Part shown: piece by piece, positions 16,570 to 24,210 of the stretch
Layout of the letters: each line of letters opens with the position of its first letter
Numbering within the stretch: the first letter of the stretch is position 1
The notes under the pieces: generated by a model
Databases searched by the model: none
Told to the model about the DNA's origin: nothing
Seen by the model: the letters and a program-made list of their open reading frames with translations, nothing else
Origin: RGIG5612 sp045616165
GTDB taxonomy: Bacteria > Bacillota > Clostridia > Lachnospirales > Lachnospiraceae
Assembly (NCBI GenBank): GCA_045616165.1
Contig: JAZLGF010000039.1
Location: 1-30,672 of the forward strand
Direction: 5' to 3'
Length of the DNA stretch: 30,672 nucleotides
Position numbers and translations under genes: made by a program

Positions 16570-17151
16570 TTATTCAACGAACTCAATATTTCCACTTTCG
16601 TCCATCTTTGAAATTCTTGCCAAAGAATAAACGTCTATTCCCATATCTCTAACTTTCTTTCCACCGAATTGGAAAGCTTTTTCAATAACGATTCCGCATC
16701 CTGCACATGTAGCGCCAGCTTTTTTAATAATTTCTAAAAGGCCGATAAGTGCTTCACCAGTTGCAAGGAAATCATCAATTACTAAAACTTTATCGTTCGC
16801 ATTTAATAATTCTTTTTCAATACGAGCTTTATAATCATTTTCATGTGTGTAAGAATGTATTAATGTGTTGTAGCAATTATCAGCATCAATATTTATACTT
16901 GCGCTTCTTTTTGCAAAAACAACCGGAACATTAAATAATTGAGCAGTAGCAAAAGCAACAGCAATACCACTTGACTCAATCGTAACAACCTTAGTAATGT
17001 TTTCGTTTTTGAATTTTTCGTAGAATTCTTTTGCAACAACATTTGTTACAAAATCAACATCGATTTGATGGTTTAAGAATGCACCAACTTTAAGAACATT
17101 TCCCGGATAAACCTTACCAAATTTTAAAACTTTCTCTTCAATAGCTTTCAT
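16570..17151 (-). CDS. xpt: Xanthine phosphoribosyltransferase
   Basis: Salvages xanthine (and possibly guanine) to its nucleotide using PRPP; cytosolic. The 193 residues match Bacillus Xpt (194). The start MKAIEEKVL..LKVGAFLNHQID aligns with it. The PRPP-binding loop is VLVIDDFLATGEA (122-134). I chose ATG 17151: AGGGGG lies nine bases upstream, whereas a longer in-frame form would run through the riboswitch. First gene of the xpt-nupNOPQ operon, coupling base salvage to nucleoside uptake under one guanine-sensing leader. Confidence 0.95.
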   Translation of the reverse strand: MKAIEEKVLKFGKVYPGNVLKVGAFLNHQIDVDFVTNVVAKEFYEKFKNENITKVVTIESSGIAVAFATAQLFNVPVVFAKRSASINIDADNCYNTLIHSYTHENDYKARIEKELLNANDKVLVIDDFLATGEALIGLLEIIKKAGATCAGCGIVIEKAFQFGGKKVRDMGIDVYSLARISKMDESGNIEFVE

Positions 17152-17170
17152 AATATTCATCCCCCTAAAA

Positions 17171-17217
17171 GCAAAAATGAGATTAAACCATGCAAACGCC
17201 AATAAAAGTTTAATCTC
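17171..17217 (-). terminator. Riboswitch-controlled intrinsic terminator before xpt
   Basis: Stem GAGATTAAAC/GTTTAATCTC (minus strand, 17208-17217 with 17179-17188), 19-base loop, then ATTTTTGC. A candidate antiterminator, CTCAAAA (17228-17234) with TTTTGAG (17215-17221), sits between the aptamer and this stem and overlaps its first three bases. Confidence 0.8.
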
Positions 17218-17233
17218 AAAACTATTTTTTTGA

Positions 17234-17316
17234 GCCGGTAGTCGCACCTTGTGGGCGGTACGGTAGAAACTTTTGAGCCCTAGTCCAAAAGGACATTTAT
17301 TCAAAATTATACTGGC
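17234..17316 (-). ncRNA. Guanine-type purine riboswitch aptamer
   Basis: Read on the minus strand, P1 is GCCAGTA (17310-17316) with TACCGGC (17234-17240), one A.C mismatch. J1/2 contains the conserved TATAAT, P2 is TTTTGA/TCAAAA, J2/3 is the signature GTTTCTACC, P3 is GTACC/GGTGC, and J3/1 is GACTA. The C of GACTA is the specificity base that pairs with guanine (adenine riboswitches have T). The L2-L3 contact appears as GGGC in L2 against GCCC in L3. L2 is enlarged by an extra 12-base hairpin (GTCC-TTTT-GGAC, 17283-17294) not found in the classic seven-base loop. With ligand bound, the downstream terminator should form and switch the operon off. Confidence 0.88.
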
Positions 17317-17356
17317 AACAATATTAAATTTTCATAAGAATTATCTTACAATTTGA

Positions 17357-17384
17357 TTATACTAGAAACGATTTGGAAGTCAAT
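17357..17384 (-). promoter_or_regulatory. Promoter of the xpt-nup operon
   Basis: Minus strand: -35 TTGACT (17379-17384), 16-base spacer, -10 TATAAT (17357-17362). Transcription would start near 17350, about 34 bases before the aptamer. Confidence 0.82.
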
Positions 17385-17479
17385 TGTGCATATTGTACTT
17401 ATTAGCCCCTTTACACCACCATATATGTACAAAATGCCCATACGCCCTCAAATGTATGATATTTTTACAATAATTCTCG

Positions 17480-18076
17480 CTATTTTTTATCTTTAAGCAT
17501 AAAAATAACTACTGCTATTATAGCAACAAGCGCTATCGCACCAATAAGAATCCACACAAATGAATTATTAATATCGCCGGTTTTTGCTACCTCTAAAGTT
17601 TCGTCTTCTTTTGTAACATCTGTTTTATCAACTATATCTTTTTTATCTACAGAAGCAATCTTTTCAGTTTCTTCACTATCAGAATCAAGCACAGGCCCAG
17701 GTTTAATTTCTATAGACTTATACATTGCAACTAAAAAAACGGCTTTCCTCTCTGCGCCTTCAATATTAGGGTCAAACGAAATAGTTAACCCGTTATTACT
17801 CGTAATCCATCCAACCGGAAGACTATCCTTACCTTTTTCCACCCATTTATCAAATTCATAGCCTTCGACTTGTGCTGGCACCGTACGGCCTTTTGGGTCA
17901 GTATTTACTGCGCCAACTACACACTGCTCAATTGTTGTTTCTACTAAAGTTTCTATATTGGAACTATAGTTAACCGAATAACCTGTATCCATCGCGAATG
18001 CCGCCATAGAAAAAACAGTTGTAACTAAAACCACTGCACAAACAAATGCGCCAATAAACTTTCTAAATCTTTTCAT
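17480..18076 (-). CDS. Small secreted anchored protein, unknown function
   Basis: 198 residues. A signal peptide (about 1-28, ending SMAAFA) is followed by a short extracellular domain with the phrase EGYEFDKWVEKGKDSLP, reminiscent of InlB B-repeat/Flg_new modules. An acidic, D/E/K/T-rich stalk follows (about 130-165), then a C-terminal VAKTGD motif, a hydrophobic stretch and a basic tail (MLKDKK). The end resembles a sortase signal of the xxxTG kind, so wall or membrane attachment is inferred. It is the smallest of five such proteins in this region. No clear terminator follows it before the xpt promoter. Upstream, a TATAAT lies at 18103-18108 and CGGAGC serves as ribosome site. Confidence 0.75.
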   Translation of the reverse strand: MKRFRKFIGAFVCAVVLVTTVFSMAAFAMDTGYSVNYSSNIETLVETTIEQCVVGAVNTDPKGRTVPAQVEGYEFDKWVEKGKDSLPVGWITSNNGLTISFDPNIEGAERKAVFLVAMYKSIEIKPGPVLDSDSEETEKIASVDKKDIVDKTDVTKEDETLEVAKTGDINNSFVWILIGAIALVAIIAVVIFMLKDKK

Positions 18077-18135
18077 AATCTGCTCCGTATGGGTTTTTCT
18101 TTATTATATATGGTAACAGCCCTTTTTACTATAGT

Positions 18136-18166
18136 CTAAAAAAATCGGGAGATTTCTCTCCCGATT
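18136..18166 (-). terminator. Terminator of the 652-aa surface protein gene
   Basis: A 10-bp stem AATCGGGAGA (18143-18152) with TCTCCCGATT (18157-18166) is followed on the minus strand by TTTTTAGACT; the stem's own terminal T pair extends the run. Confidence 0.88.
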
Positions 18167-18197
18167 AAACTTTAATATTTATTAATTGTTCTTTTTA

Positions 18198-20156
18198 TTA
18201 AATATTATTTTTGATTTTCAATACTGTAATACCAGTACCAATTAAAGCAAGTGCAGCAAGTGCAGATACAATCCAAATCAAACTGTTATTATTATCATCC
18301 GTCTTAGGATTCTCTTTTGCAATTATATATTTCACGCTACCATCTTTGTTTTTAGCTGTCTTTAATGTGTAGCCTTTGCCAGCTTTGATTGTAGCATTAT
18401 TTTTTACTTTATCTTTTGGTGCAATAGTAAATTCAATCTCTTTGTCTATTACTATTGTTTCATCTGTATCTTTCAAAAGATCAATTTTGCCACCATCTTT
18501 TACTTCTGCTACTGCTCTTTCAAGACTTCCGTAAAATGTAGTTTTGCTTCCAGATGTTATCTTTGCTACTGCATTTTCTTCAGTGATTTGTGCAACTTCA
18601 TACACTGAAAAATTTGTTGCTGAAAGTTCTACATAACGATTAGAACCTGTTCCTAAAACTTTATATTCTTTTGACCAATCAGCTGATTTATTAACACTAG
18701 GGTAATGTGAAACAATAACATAATCTTTTGCCATTGATTCTGGAATAGCTAAACGGAAAGTAATCTTAAAGTTAGAATCTTTTGCAACTGCTGCTGCAAG
18801 TTCCTTATTTGAAATTACTCTTGTCTCTTTTATTTCACCATTTTCGTCAGTGATTGTTACATATGGTTTAACATCATATCTAGCAGTCGTTGTTGTAATA
18901 GATGTAGCTTCAATTCTTGAAACTTTTGTCTCTTCTGTCTTAGTATCAACTGACATAACTGTTATTTTAAGTTCTGATGTTTCAATTAATTCCTTAATAG
19001 CTTTTTCCAAAGCTTCTTGAATCTCTTCATCATTGATATTTGTTGCATCATCTTCTGTTACAGCCGTATTACCTAAAATCTCATTAAGAGCTTCTTCTTT
19101 AACAGCCTCTTCTAATTCTTCCTTATTACCAACATCTGGAACGTCTGCTGAGCTCTTTTCATCAAAGTCTTCATTAACTGGAAGTGTTCCAATCATGTAT
19201 GGATATTCTTTTTGATTAGGATCAGATTCTGGTGTCTTAATACATTTATAGCCATCAGCTACACATTGCTGAGCTATTTCGTTTTCGAAATAGCCACCCA
19301 AAACGAATTTCTCTTTAGTACTTCTTGCTACTACACTTGAGAACTTACCACCAGAAATTGTTATATCTTCATGTGTAACATTTCCATCTGTATCATATAC
19401 TTTACCAGTAACTTTTCCACCAGTAATTTTCAAATCAGTATATGAACCATTTAAAACTTGCAACCAAATATCTCCTGTTACAACACCGTCAGAAATCGTT
19501 ATAAAATTTTTTACTATTTCTCCACTTTTTTTATATACTTCTCCAAGGCTTGCACTTTGACGAATAGCGGCATCACCAGTTGTACAATCAACATTTCCAC
19601 CTTTTAGGAAAAATTCAATCGGAACAATATCATCATACCAAAGGGTCTGATTATCCACTGCATAAGATGCTCCTTTAATAGTTGTATTTTTAACATGTCC
19701 ACTCTCAACAGTCAAAACACCTCTATTTATTATTGTGCTTGTTCCATAGTTATAATTAGGAGATGGATTGCTTGATGAAAATGTTATCAATCCATTACTA
19801 TTAGAATCTTTAATTGTTAAATATCCCTTATTGTGAATTAAATATGACGAACCATTTGTAGAATATCCTGAAATAGTTTTACCATTTAAATCCAAAATAA
19901 TCTTTTTTGTACATGGAATAACAATGGCAGTTTTAACAGTTCCATCATTACTAAAATTTTCTTCACTATAGTCAATGTCTTTAATTATATCAATTTCAGT
20001 TTCCGAATTATCCGGTACAGCTGCAATTGCAGCTGCAAGCGTTGCATATTCAGTCGTTCCTATTTTTGCAACATTTCCATCTGCAAATGCCACTACTGGC
20101 AACAATGATAAAATCATTGCTACACATAATAAACCAGCGAGAATTTTCTTTTTCAT
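18198..20156 (-). CDS. Large surface protein A (beta-helix-like, C-terminally anchored)
   Basis: 652 residues. Signal peptide (about 1-25, cut after AFA), then the module VAKIGTTEYATLAAAIAA seen at the start of two of the other three large surface proteins. Next come short repeats such as ITISDGVVTG, LKITGGKVTG and ITISGGKF (about 90-285) that suggest a right-handed beta-helix. Its middle domain (about 345-525, EEAVKEEALNEILGNTAVTE to YVELSATNFSVYEV) is shared with surface protein B. A second VAKI...SLERAVAEVKDGGKIDLL unit follows near residue 535. The C-terminus NPKTDD, hydrophobic stretch and basic tail resembles a sortase signal, but the usual G is replaced by D, so anchoring may be by membrane only. 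Role unknown; adhesin or glycan binding is possible. Ribosome site AAGGGAG. Confidence 0.8.
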   Translation of the reverse strand: MKKKILAGLLCVAMILSLLPVVAFADGNVAKIGTTEYATLAAAIAAVPDNSETEIDIIKDIDYSEENFSNDGTVKTAIVIPCTKKIILDLNGKTISGYSTNGSSYLIHNKGYLTIKDSNSNGLITFSSSNPSPNYNYGTSTIINRGVLTVESGHVKNTTIKGASYAVDNQTLWYDDIVPIEFFLKGGNVDCTTGDAAIRQSASLGEVYKKSGEIVKNFITISDGVVTGDIWLQVLNGSYTDLKITGGKVTGKVYDTDGNVTHEDITISGGKFSSVVARSTKEKFVLGGYFENEIAQQCVADGYKCIKTPESDPNQKEYPYMIGTLPVNEDFDEKSSADVPDVGNKEELEEAVKEEALNEILGNTAVTEDDATNINDEEIQEALEKAIKELIETSELKITVMSVDTKTEETKVSRIEATSITTTTARYDVKPYVTITDENGEIKETRVISNKELAAAVAKDSNFKITFRLAIPESMAKDYVIVSHYPSVNKSADWSKEYKVLGTGSNRYVELSATNFSVYEVAQITEENAVAKITSGSKTTFYGSLERAVAEVKDGGKIDLLKDTDETIVIDKEIEFTIAPKDKVKNNATIKAGKGYTLKTAKNKDGSVKYIIAKENPKTDDNNNSLIWIVSALAALALIGTGITVLKIKNNI

Positions 20157-20213
20157 ATTTCCATCTCCCTTGTTTTAATTGAATAAACTAAAAAATTACA
20201 AAACACCACGTTC

Positions 20214-20245
20214 ATTATAATACACACATATATATATTCAAGCAA
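20214..20245 (-). promoter_or_regulatory. Promoter of surface gene A with AT/GT dinucleotide spacer
   Basis: Minus strand: TTGAAT (20236-20241), then a 16-base spacer made of AT repeats plus three GT repeats (20220-20235), then TATAAT (20214-20219). An overlapping alternative -35, TTGCTT (20240-20245), would give a spacing of 20. The -10 flank (TATAAT followed by GAACGTGGT) resembles that of surface gene D. The leader is about 51 bases. Confidence 0.65.
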
Positions 20246-20330
20246 GTTTTTTTACTTCTCCACTTTTCCTCGCAACCCGGGTTTCCCATCCACCTGTCTG
20301 TCATTTTGTAATTATCGCTTGCTTTACATC

Positions 20331-20360
20331 AAAAAAGGAACTTCTCTTCCGAGAAGCCCC
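20331..20360 (-). terminator. Terminator of surface gene B
   Basis: Minus-strand stem GGGGCTTCTC (20351-20360) with GAGAAGTTCC (20337-20346), loop GGAA, then TTTTTT. Nearly the same hairpin and upstream flank recur after surface gene D (27357-27390), and a shorter version after the Rpn fragment (22961-22984). Confidence 0.9.
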
Positions 20361-20385
20361 TTTGAAAATATTTAGTTCATATTAC

Positions 20386-22110
20386 TTATCTGTAACTTTT
20401 CTTCTTAAGCATAAGCACTGCTAAAGCGATGATGCCAAGAAGTGAAAGTCCACCTAATCCAACAAACAATCCCACATTATTATTGTTTCCTGTTTCAGGA
20501 TTTTTATGAGTTGTCTGCGCAACTTCATAAACTGAAAAGCTTGTTGCAGAAAGTTCTACATAACGATTAGCGCCTTTTCCTAAAACTTTATACTCTTTTG
20601 TCCAGTCAGCTTTATCTTTACCATCAGGATAATGAGAAACAGCTACGTAATCTCCCTTCATTGATTCTGGAATTGCGAGTCTGAAAGTAATCTTAAAATC
20701 AGGATCTTTCGCAAGCGCTGCTGCAAGTTGTGTGTTACTAATTTCTTCGGTCTTTGTTTTACCATCAACTGTAACTGTAACATATGGTTTAACATCATAT
20801 TTCGCTGATGTTGTAGTAATTGTTGAGGCCTTAATTGCGCTGACTTTTTTCTCTTCAGTCTTAGTTTCAACTGATTTAACTGTTATCTGAAGATAGGATG
20901 AATATTTAACCATTTGTTCAATTATTTCATCCAAAGCTTTTTGAATATCTTCATCATTAATATTAGTTGCACCTTTTTCAGTCACAGCTGTGTTGTTAAC
21001 AATTTCCCTAAGAGCCTCTTCTTTAACAGCATCAGCAACACCCTCTTCTGCTCCTTTAGGAACATCAGCTGTACTTTTCTTATTAAAGCCTTCATCAACA
21101 TCGCTTGTTCCTATCATATAAGGATAATCTACATGATTCGGATCTGTTATTGGTGTATTAATGCAATAATAACCATCAGCTATATAATCTTTCATCAAAC
21201 AATCAGAATAATATCCGCCTGTAATTGAAATAGTTGGGTTGGTCTCAGTATTAAACATTGACAAAATAGCTGGAGCCGCTGAATCTGTAGTACGGAATTT
21301 ACCACCTTTAATTGTAACGCATGCTCCATATCCATAATTACCTTCAACATAAAGAGCACTACCAACCGAATTGCAACCACTACTTGCAGGATTATCAGGA
21401 ACAAGTTTAGTACCTGTTGCAATAAACTCACCACCTGTAATTAACACTGGCGTTCCACCTTTTATAGCAATACCATCATAGCCTATAAGTTTACCACCAT
21501 TAATAATAAGTTTTCCTCTACTTGGATGATAAATTGATGTGGCATCATCTTCATCTGCGCCTGTAATAGTTCCACCATTTATAGTTATTTTAGTATTATG
21601 GCGTTCACCATGTGTAACAATGCCATAATAATAACCTTTAATTAAACCACCATTAATTACAAGTTCCGCATCATTAGTCGTATCATTGTTGCCTGAACCA
21701 CCTATAGTAAGTGTAATTGCAGCATAAACATCAGCATTATTTGACGAATTAATTTCGCCTTCTCCAACCGAATCATTAACAGTTAATTTTCCACCAGATT
21801 TAACATAGAATAAAGCCTGCTTTGTCGGTGATGCTCCACCCCAAGTAGAAGCAACCGTTATTTTTTTACCATTTAATTCAAGACCAATATTCTTATCAAT
21901 AATAATTGAATTGGTCTGCTCAACATCAGTAAGGAGTTTTATAGTATCTCCATTTTGTGCAGCAGTAACTGCATCAGCAAGTGTTGCATAATTTTCGTCA
22001 CCAATTTTTGCAACTGGTCCATCATCGGCAAATGCCATAACCGGCATCATTAAGAGCACCATTAGCAACACTAAAAAACAAGCAACTGCTCTTTTAGTAA
22101 TCTTTCTCAT
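20386..22110 (-). CDS. Large surface protein B (beta-helix-like, sortase-type anchor)
   Basis: 574 residues. Signal peptide (about 1-28, ending MAFA), then VAKIGDENYATLADAVTAAQ (about 33-52). A run of short strands with INGG, IKGG or ITGG turns (about 150-310) follows, typical of right-handed beta-helix surface proteins. The domain at about 345-540 is clearly paralogous to that of protein A (NTAVTEKGATNINDEDIQ; AKYDVKPYVTVTVDG; SHYPDGKDKADWTKEYKVLG). The C-terminus NPETG, hydrophobic segment and LKKKSYR tail fit a sortase substrate of NPxTG type. Its promoter contains a run of nine G and shares its -35 with the divergent toxin-antitoxin promoter. GGAGG site at seven bases. Confidence 0.82.
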   Translation of the reverse strand: MRKITKRAVACFLVLLMVLLMMPVMAFADDGPVAKIGDENYATLADAVTAAQNGDTIKLLTDVEQTNSIIIDKNIGLELNGKKITVASTWGGASPTKQALFYVKSGGKLTVNDSVGEGEINSSNNADVYAAITLTIGGSGNNDTTNDAELVINGGLIKGYYYGIVTHGERHNTKITINGGTITGADEDDATSIYHPSRGKLIINGGKLIGYDGIAIKGGTPVLITGGEFIATGTKLVPDNPASSGCNSVGSALYVEGNYGYGACVTIKGGKFRTTDSAAPAILSMFNTETNPTISITGGYYSDCLMKDYIADGYYCINTPITDPNHVDYPYMIGTSDVDEGFNKKSTADVPKGAEEGVADAVKEEALREIVNNTAVTEKGATNINDEDIQKALDEIIEQMVKYSSYLQITVKSVETKTEEKKVSAIKASTITTTSAKYDVKPYVTVTVDGKTKTEEISNTQLAAALAKDPDFKITFRLAIPESMKGDYVAVSHYPDGKDKADWTKEYKVLGKGANRYVELSATSFSVYEVAQTTHKNPETGNNNNVGLFVGLGGLSLLGIIALAVLMLKKKSYR

Positions 22111-22150
22111 AAACAGCCTCCTTTTTCACCAATAAAAACAGAAGTATTTG

Positions 22151-22183
22151 ATTATATTATACGCCTACCCCCCCCCTTGTCAA
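22151..22183 (-). promoter_or_regulatory. Promoter of surface gene B with G9 spacer tract
   Basis: Minus strand: consensus -35 TTGACA (22178-22183), 16-base spacer and -10 TATAAT (22156-22161). The spacer contains nine consecutive G on the minus strand (C9 at 22168-22176). A second TATAAT at 22151-22156 would give a spacing of 21. Homopolymer length changes would alter the spacing and thus promoter strength. Confidence 0.78.
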
Positions 22184-22236
22184 ATTCATAAAACTAATAT
22201 ATAATTTTACCAAGAAACCAAGAAAAAAGAACTTGG
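22177..22236 (+). promoter_or_regulatory. Promoter and possible operator of the AbrB/RelE-like operon
   Basis: Plus strand: -35 TTGTCA (22177-22182), 17-base spacer, -10 TATAAT (22200-22205). The -35 overlaps the opposite-strand -35 of surface gene B (22178-22183) by five bases. Just downstream, CCAAG (22218-22222) faces CTTGG (22232-22236), with a second CCAAG at 22210-22214, a plausible antitoxin operator. Confidence 0.68.
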
Positions 22237-22267
22237 AAATCAATATTGCTAAGGAGACTAACCATTT

Positions 22268-22642
22268 ATGTCAGAAGTAGTTGCTTATAACATACCTATT
22301 ACAGATAAAAAAATTGTGAGCATTTCATCCAAACGACAAATTACTATTCCACTAAAATATTTCTCTCTTCTTGGATTCACTGATGAGGCTGAATGTGTAT
22401 TACGCGGAAACGAATTAGTACTCCGTCCAGTAAAACTCAGCGGCGGTGAATTTGCTGAAAACATTCTTGAAGATTTAATAAAAGAAGGTTTGTCTGGCGA
22501 CGAATTACTTAACGCCTTTAAGGAGCGACAAGCTAAGATTCGTCCTGCCGTTGAATCTATGCTTTCCGATGCAAAAAAAGTTGCTGAAGACGAACTAAAA
22601 TATTCAACATATGATGATATTTTTGGCACGGAGGAAAACTAA
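22268..22642 (+). CDS. AbrB/SpoVT-type antitoxin
   Basis: 124 residues. The N-terminal part (about 12-53, VSISSKRQITIPLKYFSLLG and CVLRGNELVLRPV) is a SpoVT/AbrB (MazE-like) swapped-hairpin DNA-binding domain. The C-terminal helices (about 60-124) would hold the toxin. Typical antitoxin position: first gene, separated by no bases from the toxin gene and preceded by its own promoter with a candidate operator. AAGGAG lies 11 bases before the ATG. It should neutralise the RelE-like toxin and repress the operon. Confidence 0.82.
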   Translation: MSEVVAYNIPITDKKIVSISSKRQITIPLKYFSLLGFTDEAECVLRGNELVLRPVKLSGGEFAENILEDLIKEGLSGDELLNAFKERQAKIRPAVESMLSDAKKVAEDELKYSTYDDIFGTEEN

Positions 22643-22933
22643 ATGACCGAGGTAAGATTTCTGCCTCCTGCAGCAAAATATCTAAAAAAAATTAAAGACA
22701 AACGGCTAAAAGCGCTTTACCGCGATGCTATTGATAAAATATGCATTGACCATACTATAGGCGAATTAAAGTCTGGTGATTTAAGCGGAATCTACTGTTA
22801 TGATATATACTACAATAAAACCAACTACGAGCTTGCCTACACTGTCGAATATGTAAACAATAAAATAATTATCGTTATCATGGCTGGCACTCGCGAAAAC
22901 TTCTACTCTCAACTAAAAAAATATCTAAAATAA
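22643..22933 (+). CDS. RelE/ParE-family toxin
   Basis: 96 residues with the RelE/ParE fold pattern: VRFLPPAAKYLKKIKDKRLK (two N-terminal helices), LKSGDLSGIYCYDIYY (central strands) and IIIVIMAGTRENFYSQL (last strands and helix). The catalytic residues vary widely in this family, so mRNA cleavage versus gyrase inhibition cannot be told. It starts directly after the antitoxin stop with GGAGG eight bases upstream (22630-22634), showing coupled expression. Confidence 0.82.
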   Translation: MTEVRFLPPAAKYLKKIKDKRLKALYRDAIDKICIDHTIGELKSGDLSGIYCYDIYYNKTNYELAYTVEYVNNKIIIVIMAGTRENFYSQLKKYLK

Positions 22934-22960
22934 AACCAAGGCTTGCTATCCACCTTCATA

Positions 22961-22984
22961 AAAAAGCTTCTCTTCCGAGAAGCC
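22961..22984. terminator. Terminator between the RelE-like toxin and the Rpn remnant
   Basis: GCTTCTC (22966-22972) and GAGAAGC (22977-22983) with loop TTCC. The minus strand ends in TTTTTT (serving the Rpn remnant); the plus strand has only CTTTC. Confidence 0.7.
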
Positions 22985-22990
22985 TTTCTA

Positions 22991-23713
22991 TTAATAATTC
23001 ATATTATTTTCATTCACTAATTCCAATACTTCCTCATTGTCCTTTTCAAGCACACCTTTAAGTTCTTCCGGACTCAATGTTCTTAGGTATCTCAGGATTT
23101 CTTGTTTGCCTTGCTGCATGCCTTGTTTTATTCCTTGTTCTATTCCTTGTTCTATTCCTTGTTCTATTCCTTGTTCTATTCCTCGCTCTATTCCTTGTTC
23201 TATTCCTTCTTCTATTCCTTCTTCATAAGCTTCTTCCTTAATAAATCTTTCATAAGTTTCTTTATCAAAGCCTCTAATTAAACTGCCTAACACAACGGAC
23301 CTCCTCTCTGTGAGATATTCACTTAAAATATCGTTACAAATACAATAATCTATTGCCTCGTTAAAAGCTATTTCTTTTTCTTCTTCACTATATTTATCTT
23401 TAGCCTTCTCTTTAACGACATCAATAAATTTAGAATAATTTTTTAGAAGTTGACACTTCTTCATAAGCTCATCGTTATGCCCATAATTAATATTAATCAT
23501 AAGCACAGATAAGTCAAGGTCTGGGGCACAATCAGAATTTAGAAAAGCATCTGATAATCTCAAAAACTGTCTATCCTCAACATCATTTATCCCATTATAA
23601 AATACAACAAACTTTGGCGTTGGAATTTTTTGTAATTTTTTGCCATAAATATTTTTGTGTTCACGATTAATAATATTTTGGTATTCTTCTGCAACATAAC
23701 ATAAAAGTCTCAA
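22991..23713 (-). pseudogene. Rpn-family (PD-(D/E)XK) nuclease, 5'-truncated
   Basis: Rpn/transposase_31-type proteins are about 300 residues and begin with a nuclease core. Here the readable frame begins at LRLLCYVAEEYQNI, which corresponds to the middle of the family, and a TAG stop stands immediately before the TTG codon at 23711-23713. The first third, with the expected first catalytic acid, is missing. The remaining part is in frame to its stop. It ends in the family's usual G-I-E-Q tetrapeptide run, encoded by 12-bp tandem repeats (about 23105-23224). The break lies two bases from the left arm of the inverted repeat at 23715-23755, suggesting that the neighbouring toxin-like module replaced its 5' end. 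Confidence 0.75.
23105..23224 (-). repeat. 12-bp tandem repeat coding for GIEQ units
   Basis: About eight to ten copies of a 12-bp unit (plus-strand form ATTCCTTGTTCT) with few substitutions. Because the unit is a multiple of three, copy-number change alters coil length without shifting frame. Confidence 0.85.
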
Positions 23714-23714
23714 C

Positions 23715-23757
23715 TATACACTACGATATTGACAATAAAATATATGTAGTGTATAAA
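23715..23757 (+). promoter_or_regulatory. Promoter framed by a 10-bp inverted repeat
   Basis: Consensus -35 TTGACA (23729-23734), 17-base spacer, -10 TATAAA (23752-23757). The perfect inverted repeat TATACACTAC (23715-23724) and GTAGTGTATA (23746-23755) frames the -35 and overlaps the -10, as expected for an autorepressed operon. Confidence 0.8.
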
Positions 23758-23781
23758 ACAAATTATATAAGGAGAATTGAT

Positions 23782-24210
23782 ATGAAAAAAGATGCATTAA
23801 AAATTATTAAACAACATCCAAACGGATCGCTAATAAAACGTATCCGTGGCGAGAAAATTTATTACTATTTAAATTATAGAGAATCTGGCAAAGTAGTCAG
23901 TGCTTATCTAGGCACGTCTGATAATGTTAACTTTGATTTTCTTTCGGAAAAACTCTCCGAAGCTAAACATCTTATTAAATATGCGAAAGCATTAAATAAA
24001 TTCAATCAAATAAATAATACTAAAGAGCAAAAACGCAAAGCCGATTTTTTGCATGACATGTTCCAAAAAATTCAATCTATTGAATTTTTTGACATTCCAA
24101 TACTAGTTGCAAATGCACAAACTGATGAAGAAAAGGCCTTTATTAAAATGATTTCAGAATTTTCAATTCAATTAAAACAAGATGCTGCAATTAGGGAGCA
24201 TAGATTCTAA
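23782..24210 (+). CDS. Putative antitoxin partner of the zeta-like kinase, unknown family
   Basis: 142 residues. The N-terminal part (about 17-45, SLIKRIRGEKIYYYLNYRES and GKVVSAYLG) resembles the short beta-rich module found in some DUF6788-type proteins. The rest (about 50-142) is charged and mostly helical. I start it at ATG 23782 with AAGGAG seven bases upstream; an earlier in-frame ATG lies within the promoter. The stop overlaps the next start (TAATG). Its place before a zeta-like kinase and the palindromic promoter suggest an antitoxin and repressor, but it does not look like the classical epsilon antitoxin; this role is inferred. Confidence 0.6.
   Translation: MKKDALKIIKQHPNGSLIKRIRGEKIYYYLNYRESGKVVSAYLGTSDNVNFDFLSEKLSEAKHLIKYAKALNKFNQINNTKEQKRKADFLHDMFQKIQSIEFFDIPILVANAQTDEEKAFIKMISEFSIQLKQDAAIREHRF

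Noticed and set aside
17152..17304. 51-codon N-terminal extension of xpt
   Set aside because: It would be encoded by the riboswitch terminator and aptamer. The ribosome site and family length point to ATG 17151.
23037..23228. Plus-strand ORF with SIPC repeats
   Set aside because: It is the opposite-strand shadow of the GIEQ repeat of the Rpn remnant, without its own ribosome site.
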